This document shows positions 8,787-18,079 of a stretch of DNA of 54,957 nucleotides, piece by piece; positions within the stretch are counted from its first letter, which is position 1; each line of letters starts with the position of its first letter. The DNA lies in NCBI GenBank assembly GCA_944387495.1, contig CALXFD010000010.1, positions 1 to 54,957 of the forward strand, in the 5' to 3' direction. This DNA is from an uncultured Clostridia bacterium. Its GTDB lineage: Bacteria; Bacillota; Clostridia; TANB77; CAG-508. Both the position numbers and the translations under genes were made by a program. Below the pieces are notes generated by a model. That model saw only the letters and a list, made by a program, of their open reading frames with translations. It was not told where the DNA came from and ran no database searches.

Positions 8787-9605
8787 TTATATCTCTTTGT
8801 TTAATTTTTGTCTTACATATTCATATAACATTATTCCTGTTGCAACAGAAGCATTTAGGCTTTCTGTTTTTCCTAGCATTGGTATTTTTACTTTTTTATC
8901 TGCCATTTTTTGTATTTCTTTTTCTACACCATTTGCTTCATTTCCTATTACTATCACTTTTTTATTGTATTTTACATCATATATGCTATTTTTTGTTTGT
9001 AATGATGTTACTACTATTTCAAATTTATTTTTTTGTATTTCTTCTAATGTGTGCTTTAAATTATCACATTCAATTATTTTTACTCTAAATATTGCTCCCA
9101 TAGTTGAACGTACCACTTTTGGGTTATAGCAATCTGCTGTTCCTTTTGATACTATTATTTGATTTAGCCCTACACTATCTACTGTTCTTAATATTGTTCC
9201 TAAATTTCCTGGGTCTTGTATATTGTCTAGTGCTACTATAATATCTTGGCTGTAATCAATTTCTTGTTTTTCCTCTTCTGGCTTTGTTTTTATTGTATTT
9301 TTTTCTACTATTGCTAATATTCCTTGTGGATTTGTTACATCTGTTAAGTTTTCAAATAATTTGCTTGTTACATATATGCATTCTTGTTTTGCAATCTCAT
9401 ACATAAGCTCTTTTGGTATGCTAGATGTTTTTTCACAGTCATCGCATATAACAATTTGTTTTATTTTTGCATTTTCATTGATTGCTTCTTCTATAAGCTT
9501 AATTCCTTCAATAATGTATTCATTGTTTATATCTCTATATTTTTTATCTTTCAATTTTTTTATGTGTTTAATTAATTCATTATCTTTACTTGATATTACT
9601 TGCAT
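8787..9605 (-). CDS. SpoU/TrmH-family RNA 2'-O-methyltransferase
   Basis: A 272-residue protein. The N-terminal part (residues 1-100) is the L30e-like substrate-binding region of RlmB/TsnR proteins. The C-terminal part has the three SPOUT motifs: LDNIQDPGNLGTILRT, VIVIGNEANGVEKE and IPMLGKTESLNASVATGIMLYE. It probably methylates a ribose in 23S rRNA using SAM. I start it at the ATG at 9605 because GGAGG lies 5 nt upstream; a frame extension to 9659 lacks such a site. It is in series with mfd and DUF362 upstream and trmL downstream. Target nucleotide unknown. Confidence 0.88.
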   Translation of the reverse strand: MQVISSKDNELIKHIKKLKDKKYRDINNEYIIEGIKLIEEAINENAKIKQIVICDDCEKTSSIPKELMYEIAKQECIYVTSKLFENLTDVTNPQGILAIVEKNTIKTKPEEEKQEIDYSQDIIVALDNIQDPGNLGTILRTVDSVGLNQIIVSKGTADCYNPKVVRSTMGAIFRVKIIECDNLKHTLEEIQKNKFEIVVTSLQTKNSIYDVKYNKKVIVIGNEANGVEKEIQKMADKKVKIPMLGKTESLNASVATGIMLYEYVRQKLNKEI

Positions 9606-9673
9606 AAATGCCTCCGGTTCATATAAATTATATTTATATCTATTATGTACTTTATACAATTTTGTATTCTTTT

Positions 9674-10792
9674 TTATTTCATTTCTATTAATTCATATTC
9701 TGAACTTCCTAATCCAATCTTTTCCCCATGTTCAATTTGGCTTTCCCAATTTGTATCAGGATGATTTATATGGAAATGGTCATGTCCTTCTACTTTTTTC
9801 TTCATATTTTCTCCTAATGCACTATTTGGGAATACTTCTTGTTTATTTACTAAATCTGCACATGCTTTATCTAATGCTACTGGGTCAAAAGATGCTAACA
9901 TTCCAATGTTTGGAACAATTGGTGCATCATTTTCTGCATGACAATCACAGTTTGGTGATACATCACAAATTAGACTAATGTGAAATTGTGGTCTATCTTT
10001 TACAACTGCTAATGCATATTCTGCCATTTTTCTATTTAATATATCTGCAGATTCATCATTTGGAGATTTAATTGCATCAAAGTTACAAATTCCTATACAT
10101 CTTCCACAACCTACACACTTATTGTGGTCAATTTGTGCTTTTCCTTCTTCATTATATGAAATTGCTCCATGTGCACATATTTTTATACATTGTTTACACT
10201 TTTTACATTTTTCTAGTATCACATTTGGTTTACCACTACTATGCATTTCCATTTTTCCTGCTCTTGAGCCACAGCCCATTCCAATATTTTTTATTGCTCC
10301 ACCAAATCCTGTACCTTCATGGCCTTTAAAATGGTTTAAAGATATGAAAATATCTGCATCCATAATTGCTCTACCTATTTTTGCTGTTTTTACATATTCT
10401 TGGTTTATATCTACATATTCTTCATCTGTTCCTTTTAAACCATCTGCAATAATTACATGACATCCTGTTGAAAATGGACTAAATCCATTTACATATGCAG
10501 CCTCCAAGTGGTCTAGTGCATTTTTTCTTGCTCCTACATATAATGTGTTACAATCTGTTAAAAATGGTTTTCCACCTAATTCTTTTACTACATCTGCAAC
10601 TACTTTTGCATAGTTTGGTCTTAGATATGCTAAATTTCCTGGTTCCCCAAAATGTATTTTTATTGCTACATATTTATTTTTGAAATCTATATTTTCAATT
10701 CCTGCCTTTTTCATTAGTTTTTCTAGTTTTTGTAATAAGTTATATCCTGGTCTTGCTCTAAAATCTGTAAAATATACTTTTGATTTTTCCAT
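9674..10792 (-). CDS. DUF362 protein with two [4Fe-4S] ferredoxin motifs
   Basis: A 372-residue protein. Residues 1-190 are a DUF362 domain (VAIKIHFGEPGNLAYLRP, SLNHFKGHEGTGFGGAIKNIGMG). A double ferredoxin module follows (CKKCKQCIKICAHGAI and CVGCGRCIGICNFDAI), then a C-terminal tail with a conserved CDC/H region and FDPVALDKA. It should bind two [4Fe-4S] clusters. Members are common in anaerobes, but the reaction is not established. It starts with AAGGAG before ATG, 20 bp after mfd, so the two are probably co-transcribed. Confidence 0.85.
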   Translation of the reverse strand: MEKSKVYFTDFRARPGYNLLQKLEKLMKKAGIENIDFKNKYVAIKIHFGEPGNLAYLRPNYAKVVADVVKELGGKPFLTDCNTLYVGARKNALDHLEAAYVNGFSPFSTGCHVIIADGLKGTDEEYVDINQEYVKTAKIGRAIMDADIFISLNHFKGHEGTGFGGAIKNIGMGCGSRAGKMEMHSSGKPNVILEKCKKCKQCIKICAHGAISYNEEGKAQIDHNKCVGCGRCIGICNFDAIKSPNDESADILNRKMAEYALAVVKDRPQFHISLICDVSPNCDCHAENDAPIVPNIGMLASFDPVALDKACADLVNKQEVFPNSALGENMKKKVEGHDHFHINHPDTNWESQIEHGEKIGLGSSEYELIEMK

Positions 10793-10812
10793 AATTACTC
10801 CTTCTTTCTTTT

Positions 10813-13800
10813 TTATATTTCTTCTTGAACTTTTAAATTCTTAAGTATTTTTAAAAAATCTGTTACATCATTTAATATTTGTCTTTCATTGTTTGAACCT
10901 ATTTCTAATGTAATCATAGGCTTTATTCCTGCTGAGAATTTTATCTTTGTTCCATATTGATTTACCAATTTTGCTATATCTATTTCCAATTTACTTTGCT
11001 CAAATGTAAATACTACTGCTGTTCTTTTGCTCATTATTTTACTAATATTTTGTTCTTTTGCTAAATATTTAATTCTTGCAATATCTATTAAGTTTTCTAA
11101 TTCTCCTGGCATATTTCCAAATCTATCAATTATTTCATCTATTATATTTTGTATATCTTCTTCATTTTTACATAGTGCAATATCTTGATATATTTCTATT
11201 TTCTGATTTGCATCTTGTATATATTCTTCTGGTATATAGCTTGTTACATTTAAGTCTATTTGTATTTCTACTTCTGGTTTTACTTCTATACCTTTCATTT
11301 CTTTTATTACTTCATCAAGTAATGTGCAATATGTGTCATAACCTACTTGTTCTAAATGTCCTGATTGTATTTCTCCAAGCAAGCTTCCTGCTCCTCTTAT
11401 TTCTAAATCTCTCATTGCAATTTTAAATCCTGAGCCAAATTCTGTGAATTCTTTTATTGCATTTAGTCTTTTATCTGCAACTTCTGATAATAATTTGTCT
11501 CTTTTATATGTTATATATGCATATGCTTGCCTATTTGCTCTACCCACTCTTCCTCTTATTTGATATAGCTGTGCAAGTCCCATTCTGTCTGCGTTTTCTA
11601 CTATTATTGTATTTGCATTTGGTATGTCAATTCCTGATTCTAATATTGTTGTACATACTAATACATTTGTCCTTTTTTGTATAAACTCTTCCATTATTTC
11701 TTCTATTTCTTTTCCTGTCATTCTTCCATGTGCATATGATACTGTTGCCTCTGGCACTAGTCTTGAAATTTCATCTGATTTTTTTTGTATGTTTTCTACA
11801 TTGTTAAAAATATAGAATACTTGACCATCTCTTTCTAATTCTTTTGTTATTGCTTCTTTTATTACTTCTCTATCATATTCTAATACATATGTTTGAACTG
11901 GTTTTCTATTTTGTGGTGGTTCATATATTACAGACATATCTCTTACACCAACTATTGACATATGTAATGTTCTTGGTATTGGTGTTGCTGTCATTGTTAA
12001 TACATCTATATTTGTTTTATATTCTTTTATTTTTTCTTTATCTTTTACTCCAAATCTATGCTCTTCATCTATTATTAATAGCCCTAAGTCTTTAAATTCT
12101 ACATCTTTACTTAACAACCTATGTGTTCCAACTACAATATCTACTTCTCCTAATTTTAATTTTCTTATTACTTCTTTTTGTTCTTTTGTTGTTCTAAATC
12201 TATTTAATAATTCTACTTTTATTGGATAATCTTTCATTCTTTCTTTAAATTCTTGATATTGTTGGTCTGCAAGTACTGTTGTTGGTGCTAAATATGCTAC
12301 TTGCTTTTGGTCCATTACAGCTTTAAATGCTGCTCTTATTGCAACTTCTGTTTTTCCATACCCCACATCTCCACATAGTAATCTATCCATTGGTTTTGGA
12401 GTTTCCATATCTTTTTTAACTTCTTCTATACATCTTAATTGGTCTTCTGTTTCTTGATATGGAAATTTTGCTTCAAATTCATTTTGCCATGGTGTATCTG
12501 GACTAAATTGAAATCCTTGTGCTTTTTCTCTTTTTGCATATAACTCTATTAATTCTTTTGCTACTGCTCTTAAATTTTTCTTTACTCTTGTTTTTGTATT
12601 TTCCCAATCTTTACTTCCAAGTCTATTTATTTTTGGAGTTACCTCTCCTCCAACATATTTTCTTATTGCATCCATTTGGTTTGTTGGGACATATAATATG
12701 TCATCATTTTGGTATTTTATTTTTATATAATCTTTTGTTGTTCCATCTGCTTTTATTGTATTTACACCTATATATACTCCTATTCCATATGTTCTATGTA
12801 CTACATAATCTCCTACTCTTAAATCTGCAAATACTACTTTTTCGCCTTCTTTATATGCTTCATGTGTTCCTTTTCTTTTTTTCTTTTCTCCACTTATTAA
12901 GTCATCTGCTGATATTACAATTTGCTCTATTTCAAAATTTTCAAATCCTGATGTTATTTTTCCTATTCCTATTGTTACTATTTTTTCAGTTGATTTTACT
13001 ACTATTGTTTTATCTAGGTGTTCTTCTATTTTTGCAATTATTTCTTCTTTTTCTAATATTTCTTTTAATTTTTTAGCCTTTTCTTTATTTTCAACTAATA
13101 TATATATACTTTTCTTTTCATTAATCCAATTTTTTAAGTCTTCAAATAATCCCTCAATTTCACTTTTGTAATAATTGATTTCTCTGTATGGAAAATCATA
13201 TTTTTCTGTTTGTTTATTATTGCTAAAATCTTGTTTTTCTATATATATTAAATTTCTTTTTCCATTTTCTAATTTTTCTTGTATTTGTTCATAATCTTCC
13301 AAGTTTGTAAGAGCTTGTGGAATTATTCTGTCTTTTTCAATTAAGTTTTTACATAAGTTATCTATATCTTGTTTTATATTTATTTGTCTTTGTTCTATTT
13401 TTCTTTCTTCATCTAGTGCTATTATGTATTTATCTGAAAAATATTCTAAGATTGTTGATGAATTTTTATAAAAGCAATCAAAATATTTGTCTATTTTACT
13501 TATATAGTTTCCTGCTAATATTTGTTCTATATCTTCTTGTAATATTTCTTCTTGTTTTTTTGTAACATCCAATTTTTTTATTTTTTTACATACTTCTTCT
13601 ATCGATGTATTTAATATGTATTCATGTGCTGGATTTATTTCTACTTTTTCTAATGTATTTATACTTCTTTGGCTCACTATTGCAAAATTTCTTATTGAAT
13701 CTATTTCATCTCCCCAAAATTCTATTCTTACTCCTGTTTTATCATTAACAGAAATATCTAAAATACCACCTCTAATACTAAATTGTCCTCTTCCTTCTAT

Positions 13801-14295
13801 TAGGTCACATCTTACATATCCTAAATTTACAAGCTTTTTCTTTATTTCTTCTAGTGAGCAAATATCTCCTATTTTAAATTTTAATACATTTTTAAATAAT
13901 TCCTCTTTTAAAGGTAATTTTTGCATTACTGCTTCTATTGTAGTTACTACTATTGGTGTTCTTTTTTCTCTTATTTTGCTTAGTGTTTCTATTCTTTCAT
14001 ATGGCAAATCTTTGCTTTCTGCAATATAGTCATATGTTACAATTTCTTTTTTAGGGAAAAATATTGCCTTGTCTGTGAATGCTTTTAGATTTTCCATTAT
14101 TTGTTTTGCTTGTATTTCGTTATATGTTATAATTGCTATTGGCTTTTTTGCATATTCATTTATACTTGTTAATATTTGAAGCATTCCAACGCCAGTTAAG
14201 CCCGATATTGTTATCGGACTTTTTTCATTTTCTATTTTTTTTATTAAGTCTATGAATTTTTTTGATTTGCCTAGCTCTCCTAAGATTGTGTTCAT
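10813..14295 (-). CDS. mfd: Transcription-repair coupling factor
   Basis: A 1160-residue Mfd protein that displaces stalled RNA polymerase and recruits UvrA. In order: UvrB-like N-terminal domains (GLTGVGMLQILTSI; RGQFSIRGGILDIS), a CarD-like RNA polymerase interaction domain near residues 510-570 (GDYVVHRTYGIGVYIGV), SF2 motor domains with Walker A GDVGYGKTEVA at about 642 and the DEEHRFG box at about 741, the TRG motif region (RIRGRVGRANRQAYAYI), and a C-terminal UvrA-masking domain. Length is typical. CAGGAG precedes the ATG. It appears to head the minus-strand series running to 6316. Confidence 0.97.
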   Translation of the reverse strand: MNTILGELGKSKKFIDLIKKIENEKSPITISGLTGVGMLQILTSINEYAKKPIAIITYNEIQAKQIMENLKAFTDKAIFFPKKEIVTYDYIAESKDLPYERIETLSKIREKRTPIVVTTIEAVMQKLPLKEELFKNVLKFKIGDICSLEEIKKKLVNLGYVRCDLIEGRGQFSIRGGILDISVNDKTGVRIEFWGDEIDSIRNFAIVSQRSINTLEKVEINPAHEYILNTSIEEVCKKIKKLDVTKKQEEILQEDIEQILAGNYISKIDKYFDCFYKNSSTILEYFSDKYIIALDEERKIEQRQINIKQDIDNLCKNLIEKDRIIPQALTNLEDYEQIQEKLENGKRNLIYIEKQDFSNNKQTEKYDFPYREINYYKSEIEGLFEDLKNWINEKKSIYILVENKEKAKKLKEILEKEEIIAKIEEHLDKTIVVKSTEKIVTIGIGKITSGFENFEIEQIVISADDLISGEKKKRKGTHEAYKEGEKVVFADLRVGDYVVHRTYGIGVYIGVNTIKADGTTKDYIKIKYQNDDILYVPTNQMDAIRKYVGGEVTPKINRLGSKDWENTKTRVKKNLRAVAKELIELYAKREKAQGFQFSPDTPWQNEFEAKFPYQETEDQLRCIEEVKKDMETPKPMDRLLCGDVGYGKTEVAIRAAFKAVMDQKQVAYLAPTTVLADQQYQEFKERMKDYPIKVELLNRFRTTKEQKEVIRKLKLGEVDIVVGTHRLLSKDVEFKDLGLLIIDEEHRFGVKDKEKIKEYKTNIDVLTMTATPIPRTLHMSIVGVRDMSVIYEPPQNRKPVQTYVLEYDREVIKEAITKELERDGQVFYIFNNVENIQKKSDEISRLVPEATVSYAHGRMTGKEIEEIMEEFIQKRTNVLVCTTILESGIDIPNANTIIVENADRMGLAQLYQIRGRVGRANRQAYAYITYKRDKLLSEVADKRLNAIKEFTEFGSGFKIAMRDLEIRGAGSLLGEIQSGHLEQVGYDTYCTLLDEVIKEMKGIEVKPEVEIQIDLNVTSYIPEEYIQDANQKIEIYQDIALCKNEEDIQNIIDEIIDRFGNMPGELENLIDIARIKYLAKEQNISKIMSKRTAVVFTFEQSKLEIDIAKLVNQYGTKIKFSAGIKPMITLEIGSNNERQILNDVTDFLKILKNLKVQEEI

Positions 14296-14380
14296 TTTTA
14301 TTCTCCTGTTTTTATTTTATTTTTATATTATACTATATTTTTGTGAATTTTAAAATAGAATTTGGTGAATTTTTAATTTT

Positions 14381-14409
14381 TTGACTTTTTATGTTAATTG
14401 GTGTATAAT
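14381..14409 (+). promoter_or_regulatory. Near-consensus promoter for the first small paralogue
   Basis: TTGACT, a 17-bp spacer and TATAAT lie about 50 bp before the ATG at 14459. Confidence 0.75.
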
Positions 14410-14458
14410 AAAAGTGTAGCAAAAAAATTTTTTTACAGTAAGAGTAGGAGGAAAACAT

Positions 14459-14773
14459 ATGAGTGAAACAATGACAACACAAAAAATGCATGAAGGAACT
14501 ATCCGGAGAATTTTCGATTTTTTATTTCCTAATTCGGATAAATTCGATGCTTTCCGTGACTATGTGTTAAAAGACATCAAAAATTCTGAGTGCGACTATC
14601 TGGTGTTATACCGGATAGATAAAAAATTTAACGCTTTCATGCAGTCGAATGGGCTCGATTGTGGCAAAAAAGAAGTAATTGTTCCTAAATGGGGTAATCA
14701 TCCTAAATTTATTAATGATTACTCCAAAAGGACTGAGCGTACCTTTGTCACTCACCCAAAAAAAATATTTTAA
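14459..14773 (+). CDS. Small protein of unknown function, paralogue A
   Basis: A 104-residue cytoplasmic-looking protein that I do not recognise; no signal peptide or membrane segment. Residues 41-91 (CDYLVLYRIDKKFNAF, LDCGKKEVIV, FINDYS) align without gaps of note to the next gene, so the two are paralogues; an upstream FxFLFP/FxFFFP block also matches. Codon use differs from the neighbours, with more C-ending codons and several CGG, CGT and TCG codons, which suggests recent transfer or atypical expression. It has a very good ribosome binding site (TAGGAGGA), a private strong promoter and a private terminator. Confidence 0.7.
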   Translation: MSETMTTQKMHEGTIRRIFDFLFPNSDKFDAFRDYVLKDIKNSECDYLVLYRIDKKFNAFMQSNGLDCGKKEVIVPKWGNHPKFINDYSKRTERTFVTHPKKIF

Positions 14774-14785
14774 TAATATGTTTTC

Positions 14786-14814
14786 AAGGTCTGAGTTATA
14801 TCAGACCTTTTTTC
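14786..14814 (+). terminator. Terminator of paralogue A
   Basis: AAGGTCTGA and TCAGACCTT pair over a 6-nt loop, followed by a T run. It ends only a few bases before the next promoter. Confidence 0.9.
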
Positions 14815-14817
14815 TTT

Positions 14818-14846
14818 TTGACAAATTATGTAAAATATGTTATAAT
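14818..14846 (+). promoter_or_regulatory. Perfect consensus promoter for paralogue B
   Basis: TTGACA, 17 bp, TATAAT: a match at all twelve positions with ideal spacing. It starts right after the T run of the previous terminator. Confidence 0.85.
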
Positions 14847-14878
14847 TCGTTATATAAAATTTTAAAGGAGGTAACTAT

Positions 14879-15217
14879 ATGTTAGAATATCCTGTTCCAA
14901 AGATAATAAAAGAAAGAACTTTTCAATTTTTCTTTCCTACTCTACGGTTACCTAGCCAAGAGGCCAACAAAGAAGAATTGAAAATTTTTAAAGAATACTC
15001 TAAATTAATAGACTTGCAATTTAAAAACTGTGATGTAGCAGTTTTGTATAAAATTACAAGAGATTTTAGAGAATTTCTTGAAAAATTCAATTTAGATGTA
15101 GGAAAAAAAGAAGTAATTATATATACTTCTGGAAAAGTTCGGTTCTTTCCGGATTATTCTACATTAAAATTTGAAACCGTATATCTAGGAGGTTTCAAAT
15201 GGCATAAAAAATCATAA
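14879..15217 (+). CDS. Small protein of unknown function, paralogue B
   Basis: A 112-residue paralogue of the preceding gene. The shared block is CDVAVLYKITRDFREFL, then LDVGKKEVII, then FPDYS. It differs in an inserted N-terminal loop (LRLPSQEANKEEL) and in its AT-rich codon use, which matches the rest of the window. AAAGGAGG precedes the ATG. With a consensus promoter and a strong terminator it should be well expressed as a single-gene transcript. Function unknown; its size and soluble character would fit a small regulatory or binding protein, but nothing in the sequence shows this. Confidence 0.7.
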   Translation: MLEYPVPKIIKERTFQFFFPTLRLPSQEANKEELKIFKEYSKLIDLQFKNCDVAVLYKITRDFREFLEKFNLDVGKKEVIIYTSGKVRFFPDYSTLKFETVYLGGFKWHKKS

Positions 15218-15224
15218 TACCTCA

Positions 15225-15262
15225 CCCCAATTTAGTAAGTTATATCCTAAATTGGGGTTTTC
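15225..15262 (+). terminator. Terminator of paralogue B
   Basis: CCCCAATTTAG and CTAAATTGGGG pair perfectly over an 11-nt loop, followed by TTTTCTTTT. Confidence 0.9.
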
Positions 15263-15285
15263 TTTTATTTATGTGAAATTCATTT

Positions 15286-15310
15286 TAAAAAACGTTCAAC
15301 CTTTTGAACT
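15286..15310 (-). terminator. Terminator of topB
   Basis: On the minus strand GTTCAA and TTGAAC pair over a 4-nt loop and are followed by GTTTTTT. Short but well placed after the topB stop. Confidence 0.55.
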
Positions 15311-15324
15311 TGCTCCTGCATTAT

Positions 15325-17304
15325 TTACATTTTTACTACCAATTTATCAAATTTTGAATTTATATATTTTTCCAATTTTGTCATAAACTCATCTGGCTTT
15401 ATTTCTCTTTTTGCTACTAAGTCTAAACCTTTTTCCCAACTTGCTGTAAGTTTTGGATTTAGCATATCTGGCATTGATTGTTTTACTATGTCATATATTA
15501 ATTCTCCTTTTTTAGTTGGTGTTACAATTTGCGTTTTTGAATTTATTTCTATATATTTTATTTTTTCTAATTTTTTTATGATTTCACCTCTTGTTGCACT
15601 TGTTCCAATTCCTGCCCCTTTTATTTGTTCTCTTAGTTCCTCTTCTTCTATAAGTTTTCCCGCATTTTCCATGGCTAGGATTATAGAACCTGAATTATAT
15701 CTACTAGGAGGTGATGTTTCTGCTTCTTTTATTTCATAATTTTTTGTTATTACTTCTTGTCCCTTTTTTAATTTGCTTAAAATTTCTAAGTCATTTTCTT
15801 TATTTTCGGCTTGTTCTTCCACATTTTTTTCACTATTTGTGGATTTTTTATTTTCACTTGGTTTTAATATTTCTAAATATCCTTTTTTTACACATACTTT
15901 ACCACTTGTTGTAAAAATTTCTACTTTTTTATTTTCTTCATCCATCTGCACTTCTATTGTTAATTGAATTTTATTATATTCTGCTGGTGGATAAAAAATT
16001 GCTAAAAATCTTTTTACAATTACTAAATATATATCTTTATGTAATTGTGGTAAATTATTGTAATTTTCATATCCTTGTCCTGTTGGTATTATTGCATAGT
16101 GGTCTGTTATTTTGCTGTCATTTACATATTTTGTTTTAGCTAAATCTGTTGAATATTTTTCTTCTGACATTTGTTTTATATATTTTTGTACTTCTTCATT
16201 TTTAAATCCTTTTGCTATACCATTTAAATTTTTTGTAATTTCTTTATTTACAGCTGATGATAAAACTCTTGCATCTGTTCTTGGATATGTTACTAATTTT
16301 TTTTCATATAAATTTTGTATTATTTCTAATGTTTCATCTGGTTTTATTTTAAATCTTTTTGTACATTCATTTTGGATTTCTGCTAAGTTAAATAATAATG
16401 GTGCATTTTCTTTTTGTTTTGTTCTTTTTAATTCTACTATTTTGGCTTTTTTATTTGCTAAACTTAATATGAATTTTTTTGCTTCTTCCTCTTTCTTAAA
16501 ACCTGTTTCATTATATAGTTTTGGAGATTCAAAGACTGTTGATTTTTCATTTACTTTCCAATCTGCTTTAAATGATGAATTTTGAACTCCAAATTCTCCT
16601 ACTATTTTGTAATACTTTGTTTTTACAAAATTTCTTATTTCTCTTTCTCTTGAAACAACCATTCCTAATACACATGTCATTACTCTTCCAACAGATATTG
16701 AAGCTTTATCTTCATTTATATCTTTTGCAAGTTTCCTTCCAAATATTATTGAAAGTAATCTTGAAAAATTAATTCCTATTAAATAATCTTCTTTTGCCCT
16801 TAAATATGCACTATCTGACAAGCTATCATAAGCTGATTCATCTTTTGCTTCTTTAATTCCTCTTAATATTTCTTCTTCTGTTTGTGAATCTATCCAAACC
16901 CTTTTTATTTTTATTTCTGGATTTGGTTTTGCCATCATAAAAACAAGTCTTTGTATATATTCTCCTTCTCTTCCAGAGTCGCCTGCATTATATATTTCTT
17001 CTATATCATCTCTATGCATTAATTCTTTTATTATATTAAATTGATTTTGCACATTTGGTATTATTTCATATTTCCACTCTTTTGGAATAAATGGTAATGT
17101 ATCTAACCTCCAAAATTTTAATTTTTCATCATATTTTTCTGGATAACTCATTGTTACTAGATGCCCTACACACCATGTTATTATCCAGTTATTTGATTCT
17201 AGATATCCATTTTTTCTGTTTGTTGTTATTTTTAATGCTTTTGCAAACTCCATTGCAACTGATGGCTTTTCTGTTATTATTAATTTTTTGCCCAATATTA
17301 TCAT
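15325..17304 (-). CDS. topB: DNA topoisomerase III (type IA)
   Basis: A roughly 659-residue type IA topoisomerase that relaxes and decatenates DNA through single-strand passage. TOPRIM residues are seen at the start (LIITEKPSVAMEFAKAL) and in NAGDSGREGEYI; the catalytic tyrosine is in VTYPRTDARVLS; SARG-like residues follow. There is no C-terminal zinc ribbon, as usual for TopB, in contrast to TopA in this window. The frame is open 20 codons further upstream, but that overlaps the upstream HD gene. I prefer the ATG at 17304 (4 nt after its stop) or the TTG at 17295 (better spaced from AAAGGATGA). Likely translationally coupled to the HD gene. Confidence 0.93.
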   Translation of the reverse strand: MIILGKKLIITEKPSVAMEFAKALKITTNRKNGYLESNNWIITWCVGHLVTMSYPEKYDEKLKFWRLDTLPFIPKEWKYEIIPNVQNQFNIIKELMHRDDIEEIYNAGDSGREGEYIQRLVFMMAKPNPEIKIKRVWIDSQTEEEILRGIKEAKDESAYDSLSDSAYLRAKEDYLIGINFSRLLSIIFGRKLAKDINEDKASISVGRVMTCVLGMVVSREREIRNFVKTKYYKIVGEFGVQNSSFKADWKVNEKSTVFESPKLYNETGFKKEEEAKKFILSLANKKAKIVELKRTKQKENAPLLFNLAEIQNECTKRFKIKPDETLEIIQNLYEKKLVTYPRTDARVLSSAVNKEITKNLNGIAKGFKNEEVQKYIKQMSEEKYSTDLAKTKYVNDSKITDHYAIIPTGQGYENYNNLPQLHKDIYLVIVKRFLAIFYPPAEYNKIQLTIEVQMDEENKKVEIFTTSGKVCVKKGYLEILKPSENKKSTNSEKNVEEQAENKENDLEILSKLKKGQEVITKNYEIKEAETSPPSRYNSGSIILAMENAGKLIEEEELREQIKGAGIGTSATRGEIIKKLEKIKYIEINSKTQIVTPTKKGELIYDIVKQSMPDMLNPKLTASWEKGLDLVAKREIKPDEFMTKLEKYINSKFDKLVVKM

Positions 17305-17308
17305 CCTT

Positions 17309-18079
17309 TTACATGTTTTTTTGTACATATTTATTAAGTATATTTTGTATTTTTTGTACTTCATTTTTAGTTTCTTGATTTTTTATATTAAATCTTTTTA
17401 ATATTTGATTAATATATTTTTCTTCATCTATTATTTTAAATGATTCTTTAAAATTTATATCATATACAAATGATAAAAGTATTAATACTCTATCTATTGA
17501 ATCATTTCTTTCATTTCCTTTTATTTTTACATTTTCTTGTGCTAAAATTTGTTCTCTTATATATTCACTAATATTAGAATTTTCTACATTTTCTATTTCT
17601 TTTGGGTTATTCCAATAAATATATTCTCCTTCATAAAATATATCTATTTTATCTGCATCTCTTATTAATTTACAAAATATTAATTCTTTTTCATTTAATC
17701 CTTCTTTTTCTATTTCGTATTTATTATGATTTTTGATTGCTTTATATATTATTCCAATAGATTGAGCATCTTTTATATATTTTTTTATATAATCATCTTT
17801 TTGTAAAACATATACTCCATAATCTGCATGGTCTAATTTATTTTCTTTTGACTCTCTTTTATTTTTATATTCTTCAAATCTTCCTATATCATGTAGTAGT
17901 CCTATTAATGTTGCAAGTTCTATTTCTTCTTCTGTTAAATTTAGTAATTTTGCTAATTTTTCAGAAATTGACATTACTCTTAAACTATGTCCTTGCTTTC
18001 TTTTTATATTTTGAGCTTCTAAATCAAATTGTTTGGTGTACTTTATAAACTCCTCTTTGCATTTTTCTAAATTTATCAT
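17309..18079 (-). CDS. HD-domain phosphohydrolase, paralogue 1
   Basis: A 256-residue HD-superfamily protein. Metal ligands are H31 (GHSLRV), H63-D64 (LLHDIGRFEE), the H in HNKYEIE and the D of LIRDADKID, so the site looks intact. Such enzymes hydrolyse phosphate esters, often nucleotides; the substrate is unknown. It is a tandem paralogue of the next gene upstream, with the same motif order. Its first 56 nt overlap the 3' end of that gene in another frame. The overlap looks real because AGGAAGGG precedes its ATG at a suitable distance. topB follows directly. Confidence 0.78.
   Translation of the reverse strand: MINLEKCKEEFIKYTKQFDLEAQNIKRKQGHSLRVMSISEKLAKLLNLTEEEIELATLIGLLHDIGRFEEYKNKRESKENKLDHADYGVYVLQKDDYIKKYIKDAQSIGIIYKAIKNHNKYEIEKEGLNEKELIFCKLIRDADKIDIFYEGEYIYWNNPKEIENVENSNISEYIREQILAQENVKIKGNERNDSIDRVLILLSFVYDINFKESFKIIDEEKYINQILKRFNIKNQETKNEVQKIQNILNKYVQKNM

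Noticed and set aside
12519..13076. A 185-codon Leu/Phe-rich + strand frame inside mfd, like many others opposite minus-strand genes.
   Set aside because: It is a shadow of the mfd codons; the low-complexity composition is produced by AT-rich codons read backwards.
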